This document shows positions 55,572 through 64,000 of a DNA stretch of 64,000 nt, piece by piece. Location: contig NZ_KQ130455.1 in the NCBI RefSeq assembly GCF_001046635.1, forward strand, positions 375,103 to 439,102, given 5' to 3'. The stretch comes from Novosphingobium barchaimii LL02. GTDB lineage: Bacteria > Pseudomonadota > Alphaproteobacteria > Sphingomonadales > Sphingomonadaceae. The stretch's first letter is position 1. Every line of letters starts with the position of its first letter. The notes beneath the pieces are model-generated. The model had not been told where the DNA came from and did no database searches. It worked only from the letters and a program-made list of their open reading frames with translations. The position numbers and the translations under genes were made by a program.

Positions 55572-56990
55572 ATGCCTTATTCGTCCTCGAACGATCCTGC
55601 CGTCGTCTATGCGTCCGGCGGTGTGTCTCGCAATCCCGCGACCGGCGAAACCATTGCTACCTACCCCTACCAGACCGTCGACGAGGTGGAGGCGACGATG
55701 CAGGCCAGCGCAGAGGCGTTCCGCGTGTGGCGCGACACACCGATGGAGCAGCGCGTCGCTGCTTATCGCCGCCTTGCCGAAACGTTGCGCGAACGGTCGG
55801 ACACGCTCGCGGCGCTGATCACTGCGGAGATGGGCAAGACCATCGGCGCGGCTCGCTCCGAGATCGAGAAGAGCGCTGGAACCCTTGATTGGCTCGCTGA
55901 GCATGGCCCTGCCATCCTCGCCGACGAGCCGGTATCGGTCGACGGCGACGATGAGGTCCACGTATCGTACCTGCCGATCGGAACGATCCTCGGCGTTATG
56001 CCCTGGAACCTGCCGATCTGGCAGGTGATCCGGGCATCGGGCCCAATCATGCTGTCAGGCAACGGCTTCCTGCTGAAGCACGCGCCCAACGTGATGGGGT
56101 CGGCCTATGCGCTGCAGCAGGCGTACGAGGCGTCAGGCTTCCCCAAGGGGCTGTTCGGCAATCTCAACACCGATAACGAAACCGTCGCGCGGGTCATCGA
56201 GGATCCCCGCATCGCCGCCGTCACGCTAACAGGCAGCATGCGGGCCGGCGCCGCCGTGGCCGCAACCGCAGCCAGGGCGCTCAAGAAGAGCCTGCTTGAG
56301 TTGGGGGGAAGCGACGCCTTCATCGTGCTGGCGGATGCGAACCTCGATCTCGCGGTCGCAGCGGGAATTCAGGCTCGCTTCGGCAACAGCGGCCAGGTCT
56401 GCCTCGCCGCCAAGCGCTTCCTTCTGGAGCGACCCATTGCACAAGAGTTCACGCGCAAGTTCGTCGAAGCTGCAAGCAAGCTCAAGGTCGGCGATCCTCT
56501 GGACGCATCGACGGCGCTGGGACCGATGGCGCGGCATGACCTGCGCGATGAACTGCACGAGCAGGTCGAACGCACGCTGGCGCAAGGCGCCAAGCTCCTG
56601 CTCGGAGGGCAGAAGGTTGAGGGGCCCGGCAACTTCTATGCGCCGACTGTCCTCGCCGATGTTGCGCCCGGCATGGCGGCTTTCGAAGAGGAAACCTTCG
56701 GCCCGGTCGCCGCGATCACGATGGTCGAAGATGTCGAACACGCAATCGCCCTCACCAACGCCAGCGAATACGGGCTTGGCGGCAGCCTCTGGACCGCCGA
56801 CACCGCGCGGGCCCAGCGCATCGCGCGGCGCCTGGAAACGGGCGGCGTCTTCATCAACGGTTTCAGCGCTTCGAATCCGCGTATTCCCGTCGGGGGCGTC
56901 AAGAAGAGCGGCTACGGCCGTGAGCTTTCGCACTTCGGTCTGCGTGAATTCACCAACCCGCAGGCGGTCTGGACAAAGTTCGTCGCCTGA
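55572..56990 (+). CDS. Aldehyde dehydrogenase, succinate-semialdehyde type
   Basis: 472 residues. Motifs: MPWNLPIWQVIRASGPIML, VTLTGSMRAGAAVA, ELGGSDAFIV with Glu243, GQVCLAAKRFLL with Cys277. The cofactor part and the short N-terminus match the GabD/YneI group of succinate-semialdehyde dehydrogenases. It probably finishes oxidation of a product of the SDR. 24 bases after the SDR gene. Confidence 0.9.
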   Translation: MPYSSSNDPAVVYASGGVSRNPATGETIATYPYQTVDEVEATMQASAEAFRVWRDTPMEQRVAAYRRLAETLRERSDTLAALITAEMGKTIGAARSEIEKSAGTLDWLAEHGPAILADEPVSVDGDDEVHVSYLPIGTILGVMPWNLPIWQVIRASGPIMLSGNGFLLKHAPNVMGSAYALQQAYEASGFPKGLFGNLNTDNETVARVIEDPRIAAVTLTGSMRAGAAVAATAARALKKSLLELGGSDAFIVLADANLDLAVAAGIQARFGNSGQVCLAAKRFLLERPIAQEFTRKFVEAASKLKVGDPLDASTALGPMARHDLRDELHEQVERTLAQGAKLLLGGQKVEGPGNFYAPTVLADVAPGMAAFEEETFGPVAAITMVEDVEHAIALTNASEYGLGGSLWTADTARAQRIARRLETGGVFINGFSASNPRIPVGGVKKSGYGRELSHFGLREFTNPQAVWTKFVA

Positions 56991-57031
56991 ACCTGCTGCG
57001 ACCGGCCTTTGCAAACAAGAGGATACATACG

Positions 57032-57454
57032 ATGAGCACTGAAACCCCCACATTCCCAGCAGGCATACAAGTCGTCAATCAGCTCTATGCAGCGTTCGTG
57101 CGCGAGGATCCCGCAGCGATCATGGCTCTGCTGAACGATGATCTGGACTGGCGAGAATCCGAAAACTTCATGCTGTCCGATCGCAATCCCTACCGTACAC
57201 CTGCGGCAGTCGCAGACGGCGTGTTTCGCCGCCTTGCTACCGACGTGCAAGGCTATGAGGCCCTGCCGTCCGAAATCTTCGATGCCGGAAGTGTGGTCAT
57301 CGCGCTTGGCCGTTCAAAGGGTACGATAGTCGCCACTGGCAAGACTTTCGATGCGCAATATGCTCATGTCTGGCGCGTGACCAAGGGCAAGATTACGGGA
57401 TTTCAGCAGATCATCGACACGTTGGAAGTGTGGCGCGCGCAGCGAGATGAGTGA
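57032..57454 (+). CDS. SnoaL/NTF2-like protein
   Basis: 140 residues. Cone-shaped alpha+beta fold typical of SnoaL-like proteins: VVNQLYAAFVREDPAAIMAL, LNDDLDWRESENF, a final HVWRVTKGKITGFQQIIDTL. Members include isomerases, cyclases and non-enzymatic binders. It ends the TetR-controlled operon. Confidence 0.85.
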   Translation: MSTETPTFPAGIQVVNQLYAAFVREDPAAIMALLNDDLDWRESENFMLSDRNPYRTPAAVADGVFRRLATDVQGYEALPSEIFDAGSVVIALGRSKGTIVATGKTFDAQYAHVWRVTKGKITGFQQIIDTLEVWRAQRDE

Positions 57455-57702
57455 CCCTTACCGTCGCTCGCGCCGTTAGCGTACGTGCGAATCGGCTATC
57501 CCGCTCTAGCTCGAAAAAGGCGGCGGCATCCGCCATGGCAGGCCTTAGCGCAGCGGGTACAGAATTGCCTCGGCAATGCACGGATGCCGCGCCGATCGGT
57601 GCGGCGGGCTTGAACGAAGAACGCTGGGCAGACCTAGCCAGAGTTCGAGTGCCATTTTTTGAAGCAAGCGCCAATTCCGCTTGCAACCATCATTCGTTTC
57701 GG

Positions 57703-57720
57703 TATTCTGAATTCAGTAAC
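57703..57720. promoter_or_regulatory. Palindrome before gntR-type gene
   Basis: CTGAATTCAG is a perfect 10-bp palindrome within TATTCTGAATTCAGTA. It ends about 13 bases before the regulator's ATG, a usual place for autoregulation. Confidence 0.4.
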
Positions 57721-57732
57721 AGGGCTAAATCG

Positions 57733-58422
57733 ATGGTCGAAACTTCTACATTACCAGGTTTATTGCTCGAATCCGTTGATTCCGATGTATATCTTGCGGT
57801 TTTGCGGCGCATTCAGAGTGGTGAAATGGCAATGGATGATCGGATCGTCGACTCCCAGCTTGCTGTTGAATTCAGTCTATCGCGAATGCCGGTCCGGCAG
57901 GCTTTGCTGCGGCTGGTACACGAAGGTTACCTCGTCGGGACTACCCGAGGTTTCGTCCTCCCTCGGCTTAGTCCGCAGGACATTGAGGAGATCTTTGAAG
58001 TCAGGCTGCTGATCGAACCGCGCGCCGCCGCGTCGGCCTGCCAGGTCCTGGTTGAAAACGACATTACTGCGCTGCGAACTGCGTTCAGCGATGCGCAGCA
58101 GGCCGTCTTGTCAAAGAATGCAGACGCCATGATGGGTGCGAACGAGCGATTTCGGCAAGTTTGGCTGCAGGCGGTGCCGAATCGGCGCTTGGCCGCGTCA
58201 ATCCGCAGGCACGTCGATCACGTCCAGATCGTGCGTCGGGCCACTGTGGTGGATGGTCCTACTCAGCAGTTGATCCTTACGCTTCTGGCCGCATTGCTCA
58301 TCGGCTTTGAAAAGCGGGATGCGCTGCAGGTGTTTGATGCGACGGTTCAGTTCGTGGCTCGCGCGCGCGAGTGTTTTTTTGCAGCCCCGGCCGTGCTTGA
58401 GCGGGGGCAGGACGCCGCCTGA
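57733..58422 (+). CDS. GntR/FCD-family regulator
   Basis: 229 residues from ATG 57733; earlier in-frame codons read as random protein. The winged helix is LAVEFSLSRMPVRQALLRLV then GYLVGTTRGFVLPRLS. The FCD domain starts at EEIFEVRLLIEPRAAASACQ. Such regulators often answer to organic acids. It precedes a TonB receptor, acyl-CoA synthetase and GH3 gene and is likely their local regulator. Confidence 0.9.
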   Translation: MVETSTLPGLLLESVDSDVYLAVLRRIQSGEMAMDDRIVDSQLAVEFSLSRMPVRQALLRLVHEGYLVGTTRGFVLPRLSPQDIEEIFEVRLLIEPRAAASACQVLVENDITALRTAFSDAQQAVLSKNADAMMGANERFRQVWLQAVPNRRLAASIRRHVDHVQIVRRATVVDGPTQQLILTLLAALLIGFEKRDALQVFDATVQFVARARECFFAAPAVLERGQDAA

Positions 58423-58437
58423 TACTTTGTCGTGACG

Positions 58438-58455
58438 ATTGCCCTGCAGGGCAAT
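58438..58455. promoter_or_regulatory. Perfect 18-bp palindrome
   Basis: ATTGCCCTGCAGGGCAAT, without spacer, lies between the regulator stop and the receptor gene. Either an operator for the receptor promoter or, less likely, a terminator, as a loop is lacking. Confidence 0.5.
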
Positions 58456-58597
58456 GGATACGCTTGCCTATTTAAGGAGTTGCTACAGGCCTAAAATGAA
58501 TTCTGCATGCAGCCCTTCCGCATGCCGTTGCATATCCTTCCCTCCAGAGGCGGGTGCGACGTTCTCGGGCAAAAGATCCAAAACACAGGGAATAGAT

Positions 58598-60796
58598 ATG
58601 AGGAATTCCGTTTTCTATTTGGTTGCCGTGTCCGCATTCGCTGTTGCGGCGGCGAGCGGTACGCCCGCGATTGCCCAGGACACAGCGGCCGACGAAGCCG
58701 TGGATACGTCGAACGACATCGTCGTCACCGCTCAACGCAAGCCCGAACTGCTGTCGAAGGCCGCGCTTTCGATCTCGGCCGTCACGGGCAATGACCTGAA
58801 GGCCGCAGGCGTGGTCGATGCAACGTCGCTGACGATCGCAGTACCTACCGTGAAGATCGACCAGGCGAACGGCCTACAGATCACCATTCGCGGCGTGTCG
58901 AGCGCGGATGGCACTGAAAAAGGCGATCCTTCCGCGGCTTTCATGCTCAACGGCGTATATCTTGCGCGCCAGCAGTCGCTGTCCGGCGCCTTTTTCGACC
59001 TTGATCGTATCGAGGTTTTACGCGGTCCGCAGGGGACGCTGTATGGCCGCAATGCCACGGCGGGCGTTGTCAACGTCCTGACCAAGCGTCCCACCGACAA
59101 GTTCGAGGGTGCGATCAACGGCGAGATCGGGAACTACGGCACCTACCGCACCGATGCGATGCTGAACATCCCGGTTTCGGACAATTTCTCGCTTCGCGCC
59201 GCAGGTGCCTACAACAAGCATGACAGCTTTCTGGTCGCCGCACCGGGCGTCACCAGCCGGCTGGGGCAGGACCAGGACGAATACGCTGCGCGCCTCAGCG
59301 CCGAGCTGAAATTCGGCGGCGAAGGACAGGGCAATTTGCTGCTCGTCGGTGACTACGCACACCAGGGCGGTGCCGGCCCACAGGGTGTGCGGCTCGCGAA
59401 CTTCTATTCCGGTTTCGCTACTACCAGACCGCTTTACCTAGCGCCGTCTTCGGCCGAGGCGCGCACGGTCGATTACGCCATCGTCAGCGATCCCTACCAG
59501 GACAACAAGATTTACGGCGTCACCGGCGAACTCAACTGGGACTTCGGGCCGGTCAACTTGACGTACCTGGGTTCGTACCGGGTCTTCGATCGCGACAGCC
59601 GCAGCACTTACATCAGCGCCAATTCGGGCCGCTTCGCGGAGCAGTACGTTTCGGGCAAGTCTGCGGCGAATTCGCAGGAACTGCGTCTGGCGACGTCAGG
59701 CGACGGTCCGCTCGAAGCGGTCGCGGGCCTCTATTACTTCCGTGAACACGCGACGCATATGAACACGGTCCTGCACGACTACGTAGGCTACGCGCTTTAC
59801 GCATTTCTGCAAAACCCGGTGAACAGCGAATCAAAGGCCGTGTTCGGCCAGGCGACCTACCATCTGACCGATACCCTGCGCGTCACCGGAGGTGTGCGTT
59901 ACTCGAAGGATTTGAAGTCTCGCGATGGCGTGACGATCTTCAACCGTACTTCGCAGGTTCTCGATCCGAACACCTACACGGTAGCGTCCGTCAACGATGC
60001 CAAGCGCAGCTTCTCCAAGGTCACCTGGAAAGCGGGGGTCGAATACGATGTATCGAAGTCCATCCTGTTCTACGCCAATGCGGCGACAGGCTACAAGGCG
60101 GGTGGCTTCAATGACGGCTGTAGGTCCGGTTCGGATGCTTGCACGTCGCCGGTTGCGGACGACGCGCTGTATTACAAGCCGGAAGAGCTGAATTCTTACG
60201 AGGCGGGCATCAAGGGGCGTTTCCTGGGTAACGCAGTGACGTTCTCCGCCGCCGGCTTCTATTACGACTACACCAACATGCAGCTAAGCTCGCCCGGCCC
60301 TCTGGGCCAGACGACGCTCAATGCGGGCAAGGCGAAGATCAAGGGCGTGGAAACGTCCGCCACGATAACGCCTTCTTCGCGCAATCGCTTCGATATCTCG
60401 TTCAATTATCTCGATGCCTATTACACTGAATACCGCCCCACCGCAGCGCTGGATTTTGCCGGAAAGTCGCTCGACAATGCGCCGAAGTGGGTCGTCGGCG
60501 CCGGATATACCTACACCGCGCCACTGGGTAACGGCGGTGATCTGTCCGCCCATGTCGATACGCGGTTGAGCGATGACTACGTGCTCACCAATTTTGCCAA
60601 CGGGACGCAGTTTCGCAACCCCAGCACCACTAAGACAAATGCGACACTGACCTATAACGCACCGGAAAATCGCTGGTTCGTGCAGGCATTCGTCAAGAAT
60701 GCGGAGAACACGATTACGTTCTCTGGCTATGGAAGCGGTCGCGTCTACGTTTCCGAACCGCGCCTTTACGGTGCGCGTGCAGGCGTCCGCTTCTGA
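58598..60796 (+). CDS. TonB-dependent receptor
   Basis: 732 residues from ATG 58598; an open extension upstream is unlike a signal. Signal peptide 1-27 (SAFAVAAASGTPAIAQD). TonB box DIVVTAQRKPELLSKAALSI, plug with IEVLRGPQGTLYGRNATAGV, barrel with AATGYKAGGFNDG, ending in LYGARAGVRF. A terminator-like hairpin follows. With an acyl-CoA synthetase and GH3 enzyme next, a plant-derived glycoside or aromatic acid may be the import substrate; this is inference. Confidence 0.92.
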   Translation: MRNSVFYLVAVSAFAVAAASGTPAIAQDTAADEAVDTSNDIVVTAQRKPELLSKAALSISAVTGNDLKAAGVVDATSLTIAVPTVKIDQANGLQITIRGVSSADGTEKGDPSAAFMLNGVYLARQQSLSGAFFDLDRIEVLRGPQGTLYGRNATAGVVNVLTKRPTDKFEGAINGEIGNYGTYRTDAMLNIPVSDNFSLRAAGAYNKHDSFLVAAPGVTSRLGQDQDEYAARLSAELKFGGEGQGNLLLVGDYAHQGGAGPQGVRLANFYSGFATTRPLYLAPSSAEARTVDYAIVSDPYQDNKIYGVTGELNWDFGPVNLTYLGSYRVFDRDSRSTYISANSGRFAEQYVSGKSAANSQELRLATSGDGPLEAVAGLYYFREHATHMNTVLHDYVGYALYAFLQNPVNSESKAVFGQATYHLTDTLRVTGGVRYSKDLKSRDGVTIFNRTSQVLDPNTYTVASVNDAKRSFSKVTWKAGVEYDVSKSILFYANAATGYKAGGFNDGCRSGSDACTSPVADDALYYKPEELNSYEAGIKGRFLGNAVTFSAAGFYYDYTNMQLSSPGPLGQTTLNAGKAKIKGVETSATITPSSRNRFDISFNYLDAYYTEYRPTAALDFAGKSLDNAPKWVVGAGYTYTAPLGNGGDLSAHVDTRLSDDYVLTNFANGTQFRNPSTTKTNATLTYNAPENRWFVQAFVKNAENTITFSGYGSGRVYVSEPRLYGARAGVRF

Positions 60797-60801
60797 TCTT
60801 C

Positions 60802-60830
60802 GTCGCGGCCTCCTTTTCGGGGGCCGCGAC
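60802..60830 (+). terminator. Hairpin after receptor gene
   Basis: GTCGCGGCC (60802-60810) pairs perfectly with GGCCGCGAC (60822-60830); loop of 11 bases. No long T-run follows, so it may act as an mRNA-stabilising hairpin or weak terminator. Confidence 0.5.
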
Positions 60831-60873
60831 TTCCCCGCAGCGGGATCATGAAATTGGAAGGTTTTTAAAAAAC

Positions 60874-62493
60874 GTGCTGTCATCACCTGAGTTCTCGTCC
60901 GCAGCGACGATCTACGGCGCCTTCTGCCGGGCCGTCGAAGCATGGCGTGATCACGAGTTTCTTCACGCTCCCGCCGAGGCGCTGGGCGGCGCGGCCGCAA
61001 TCACGCTGACTTACGGCGAGGCAGACCGCAGGGTTCAGCAGCGCACGGCGGTCTATGCATCGGCAGGCTTCGGACCCGGACACCGGGTGGGGCTGATGCT
61101 GGCGAACCATCCCGAATTCTTCATTCATTTCCTGGCGCTCAACGCGATCGGCGCCAGCATCGTGCCGCTCAACGAAGCCATGCGCGACGTCGAACTGTGC
61201 GAGCTCGTCGCCCAGGCCGACATGGATCTTATCGTGACCTGGCAGGCCCAGCGCAGCCGCCTTGCCGCCATTGCCGCCGACGCGATGCCTATCGGTGATG
61301 CGCTTGCTGACGCCATGCCACGGGCGCAGCGCCCCTCAACCGGCTTCGCGCCCGATGAGACGAGCGAGGCGGCGATGCTGTTTACCTCCGGCACCACCGG
61401 CAAGCCTAAGGGCTGCATCCTGTCGAACGCTTATTTCACTGGCATTGGCGCACTGTACATCGGCTTGGGCGGGCATTGTGCCTTCGTGCCGGGGCAGGAC
61501 CGCATCCTTACTCCGCTACCGGTCACCCATATGAATGCGCTTGCGTGTTCGTTCATGGCGGCGATGCTGTCGGGGGGCTGCCTCGTCCAACTGGACCGCT
61601 TTCACGCCTCGAGTTGGTGGCATACCGTGCGCGAGACCGGTGCCACGATCGTGCACTACCTTGGCGTCATGCCGGCGATCCTCCTGCAGCGCGATGACGC
61701 GAAGGACGCCTGGGAGGGTCATGCGATCCGCTTCGCCTTCGGCGCCGGCGTCGATCCACGCCACCACGCGGTATTCGAAGAGCGTTTCGGCTTCCCGCTT
61801 ATTGAGGCTTGGGCGATGAGCGAAACCGGTGCGGGGGCCTGGATCACCGCGAACCACGAGCCGCGTCACGTTGGCACACGCTGCTTCGGGCGTCCGCAGG
61901 AAGATCTCGAATACCGGCTGATCGATGAAAATGGGCGCGACGTCGCGGTTGGCACAGCGGGAGAACTGCTGGTTCGTGCGAGCGGCAGCGACCCGCGACG
62001 GTATTTCTTTTCGGGATATTACAAGGACGCCTCCGCCACCGAAGCCGCGTGGCGGGGTGGGTGGTTCCATACCGGCGACATCGTTCGCCGTGATCACGAA
62101 GGCAGCCTGTTCTTCGTGGATCGCAGCAAGAACATCGTACGGCGCAGTGGTGAGAATATCGCGGCGGTCGAGGTGGAAGGCGTGCTGATGCTTCACGATG
62201 CGGTGCGGGCCTGCGCGGTCATGCCGGTAGCAGACGAAATCCGCGGCGAGGAGGTCATGGCGCTGGTCGAGACGGCTTGTACAGGCGATGCCGAGGAAGC
62301 CCGCGACATCGCGGCGTTCTGTCTCGAAAAGCTGCAGTATTTCAAAATTCCGGGCTACATCGCTTTCGTCGATGCGTTGCCCACCACCGCATCGCAGAAG
62401 CTCCAGCGCGGGGCGATCCGCGCGTTGGGGCGCGACCTGCTCGAAGGTGGCCTCGCACACGATTTGCGCGCGCTGAAGCGCAGCCGGGGCTGA
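60874..62493 (+). CDS. Acyl-CoA synthetase (AMP-forming)
   Basis: 539 residues from GTG 60874. Motifs of the ANL superfamily: P-loop LFTSGTTGKPKGCIL near 167, AWAMSETGAGAWIT near 310, TGDIVRRD near 405, FVDRSKNIVRRSGENIAAVE and the final catalytic Lys in TASQKLQRG. Most like CaiC-type (carnitine/crotonobetaine) ligases. It would activate the imported or released acid. It follows the receptor gene by 77 bases. Confidence 0.9.
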   Translation: MLSSPEFSSAATIYGAFCRAVEAWRDHEFLHAPAEALGGAAAITLTYGEADRRVQQRTAVYASAGFGPGHRVGLMLANHPEFFIHFLALNAIGASIVPLNEAMRDVELCELVAQADMDLIVTWQAQRSRLAAIAADAMPIGDALADAMPRAQRPSTGFAPDETSEAAMLFTSGTTGKPKGCILSNAYFTGIGALYIGLGGHCAFVPGQDRILTPLPVTHMNALACSFMAAMLSGGCLVQLDRFHASSWWHTVRETGATIVHYLGVMPAILLQRDDAKDAWEGHAIRFAFGAGVDPRHHAVFEERFGFPLIEAWAMSETGAGAWITANHEPRHVGTRCFGRPQEDLEYRLIDENGRDVAVGTAGELLVRASGSDPRRYFFSGYYKDASATEAAWRGGWFHTGDIVRRDHEGSLFFVDRSKNIVRRSGENIAAVEVEGVLMLHDAVRACAVMPVADEIRGEEVMALVETACTGDAEEARDIAAFCLEKLQYFKIPGYIAFVDALPTTASQKLQRGAIRALGRDLLEGGLAHDLRALKRSRG

Positions 62494-62584
62494 TGACAAC
62501 GATACAACCGGGAATGCAAAAGATGCCGTTTATGCTCGATGCAGCGGCCTTGTCTTGTACCGGGAAGTTCAAGAGGAACCGTCC

Positions 62585-64000
62585 ATGACGATCAAGAATA
62601 CGCAGCTTTCGCGCCGTGGCTTGCTTCTCGCCAGTGCCGCCGTCGCGGTTTGCGCCGCATCTTCGCGCGTTTCCGCGGCGACGCGCGCACTCGCGCCGGC
62701 GCCGACGCTCGATCCTCGGGAAGAGGCGCATATCGAGGCGCTGATCGCACGCATGACCATCCCCGAGAAGGTTTCGATGCTGTCGGGCGCCAACCGCTTT
62801 TCGACAGCAGCGGTGGAACGCCTGGGCATCCGCTCCATGCGTATGGCCGATGGCCCCAACGGCGTCCGCACCGACGACACGACGCCCGCATCGGTATTCC
62901 CTGCCAGCATCGCCCTGGCGGCTACGTGGAACCCGGAAGCGGCGGCGCGCGTAGGTCGCGCCATCGGCGAGGAGGCTATCGTCAAGGACTACCAGGTCGT
63001 GTTCGGCCCGGCGATGAACATCCAGCGCGTACCGGTCGGCGGTCGCAACTTCGAGTATTTCTCGGAGGATCCCCATCTGACCGGTGAGATGGCAGTTGGC
63101 TGGACCAAGGGCGTGCGCAGTACCGGTCGCCTTGTATCGCCCAAGCATTTCGCGGCGAACAACCAGGAATACGAGCGGCGCTCGATGAATGCCAACGTAT
63201 CCGAGCGGGCGTTACGGGAAATCTACCTTCCTGCGTTCCGCGAAGTCGTCGATCGGGGCGATCCGGTGATGTTCATGAGCGCCTACAATAAGGTCAACGG
63301 CACTTTCGCGTCCGAGAACAGCTGGCTCTTGCGCAAAGTGCTGAAGGAAGAGTGGGGCTTTACCGGTGCCGTGATGTCCGACTTTGGCGCCGTGCACTCG
63401 ACCGCGCCCGCCATCAACGGTGGCCTCGATCTGGAGATGCCCGGGCCGCCGGTTCAGCTGGGGCCCAAGCTCATCGCGGCGATCAGCGCCGGCGAAGTGA
63501 CGGTGGCTACGCTGGACGATGCGGTGCGCCGGATGCTGCGCGCGGTATCGCGTGCGGGTAAGCTAGACGCCGGCAAGAGCCGTGTCCGCGGCTCTTTCGA
63601 TACGCCGCAACACCGCGCCGCCTCCCGCGCGGCGGCGACCGAGGCCATCACTTTGGTGCGCAACGAAGACAACGTGTTGCCGCTCGACCTGGCCCGTGTA
63701 CGCTCGATCGCGGTGATCGGACCCAATGCGGACGTACGCGTCATCCAGGGCGGCGGCAGTTCCGAGGTCAACCCGATCCGTGCCGTCACCGCCCTCGACG
63801 GCTTGCGTGCTGCCTTGCCCTCGTCGGTTGCCCTCAACGTGGCGGACGGCGTCGACAACAACCGTTATCCGCCGATCGCCGACCCGCGCCATTTCTCGAC
63901 CACTGCGCAGAGCCGGGACGGCAAGCTGCAGACCGGTTTCTGGGTCCATGGCGGGTTTGAGGGCTCGCCCGTCAAGAGCTTCGCGGACGACGTATTCATG
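62585..64000 (+). CDS. Glycoside hydrolase family 3, N-terminal part
   Basis: 472 codons are open to the window end; the gene continues beyond it. GAGGAA lies 8 bases before ATG 62585. A Tat-type signal is visible (LSRRGLLLASAAVAVCAASS). The GH3 barrel starts with LIARMTIPEKVSMLSG and has RMADGPNGVR, KHFAANNQEYERR and the nucleophile Asp in GAVMSDFGAVHS near 265. A second domain (AATEAITLVRNEDNVLPL) follows. Probably a periplasmic beta-glucosidase or similar enzyme. The family's full length is about 750-850 residues, so roughly half is missing here. Confidence 0.92.
   Translation, partial: MTIKNTQLSRRGLLLASAAVAVCAASSRVSAATRALAPAPTLDPREEAHIEALIARMTIPEKVSMLSGANRFSTAAVERLGIRSMRMADGPNGVRTDDTTPASVFPASIALAATWNPEAAARVGRAIGEEAIVKDYQVVFGPAMNIQRVPVGGRNFEYFSEDPHLTGEMAVGWTKGVRSTGRLVSPKHFAANNQEYERRSMNANVSERALREIYLPAFREVVDRGDPVMFMSAYNKVNGTFASENSWLLRKVLKEEWGFTGAVMSDFGAVHSTAPAINGGLDLEMPGPPVQLGPKLIAAISAGEVTVATLDDAVRRMLRAVSRAGKLDAGKSRVRGSFDTPQHRAASRAAATEAITLVRNEDNVLPLDLARVRSIAVIGPNADVRVIQGGGSSEVNPIRAVTALDGLRAALPSSVALNVADGVDNNRYPPIADPRHFSTTAQSRDGKLQTGFWVHGGFEGSPVKSFADDVFM

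Noticed and set aside
57451-57732. In-frame N-terminal extension of the GntR/FCD regulator
   Set aside because: The extra 94 residues do not look like a domain and the winged helix begins normally after ATG 57733.

Overview
The window looks like GC-rich chromosomal or large-plasmid DNA of a sphingomonad alphaproteobacterium (Novosphingobium/Sphingobium-like). This rests on four large TonB-dependent receptors set beside catabolic genes, a P450cam-like fragment, tandem acyl-CoA genes, spinster-type MFS carriers and IS5-family elements. The genus is an inference; no rRNA or tRNA gene was found.

Region 1 (1-12.7 kb) is a prophage or prophage remnant. On the minus strand, from right to left, run cro-like and HTH genes, a DnaB-type helicase, a DUF1376-like replication protein, several small genes, and then directly the tail tape-measure gene, which leaves the window at base 1. 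On the plus strand lie a CI-like repressor, a small early operon, an AlpA-like/XRE/DUF3268 operon and, at the right edge, an XRE-ImmA/IrrE metallopeptidase with an unknown partner. Copies of ATGCCC-N5-GGGCAT lie inside two opposed early promoters on either side of the repressor gene, a lambda-like layout. The right edge abuts a truncated P450 gene. No complete integrase, terminase or capsid gene is visible.

Region 2 (12.7-23.3 kb) is a catabolic island: P450 fragment, MFS carrier, two-domain CoA-transferase, Cys-less thiolase-like protein, LysR regulator, enoyl-CoA hydratase and a TonB-dependent receptor. It suggests uptake, CoA activation and beta-oxidation-like breakdown of an unidentified hydrophobic acid or terpenoid.

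Region 3 (23.3-38.7 kb) is a patchwork: two small ORFs, a broken IS5 transposase, an iron-type receptor/PepSY operon, a kinase remnant, a DUF1440-DUF4126/GH15/SDR stress-type operon, an oxidoreductase remnant, two overlapping exported proteins, a ParD-like/Zeta-like toxin-antitoxin pair and an IS5-family element with inverted ends and a likely -1 frameshift site.

Region 4 (38.9-51 kb) holds a third receptor, a broken MFS gene, a TetX-like flavin monooxygenase, single housekeeping-type genes (2H phosphoesterase, GNAT, membrane proteins), an integrase stub, a frameshifted katG and a hydrolase fragment.

Region 5 (50.3-64 kb) begins with a TetR gene and a divergent operon (DJ-1/PfpI, DUF1330, aldehyde dehydrogenase, hydrolase, SDR, second aldehyde dehydrogenase, SnoaL-like) with three copies of a palindrome in the divergent promoter. 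It continues with a GntR/FCD regulator, a fourth receptor, an acyl-CoA synthetase and a GH3 glycosidase cut by the window end. The many fragments (P450, kinase, oxidoreductase, MFS, katG, hydrolase, integrase, transposases) mark this as an accessory, rearranged stretch.
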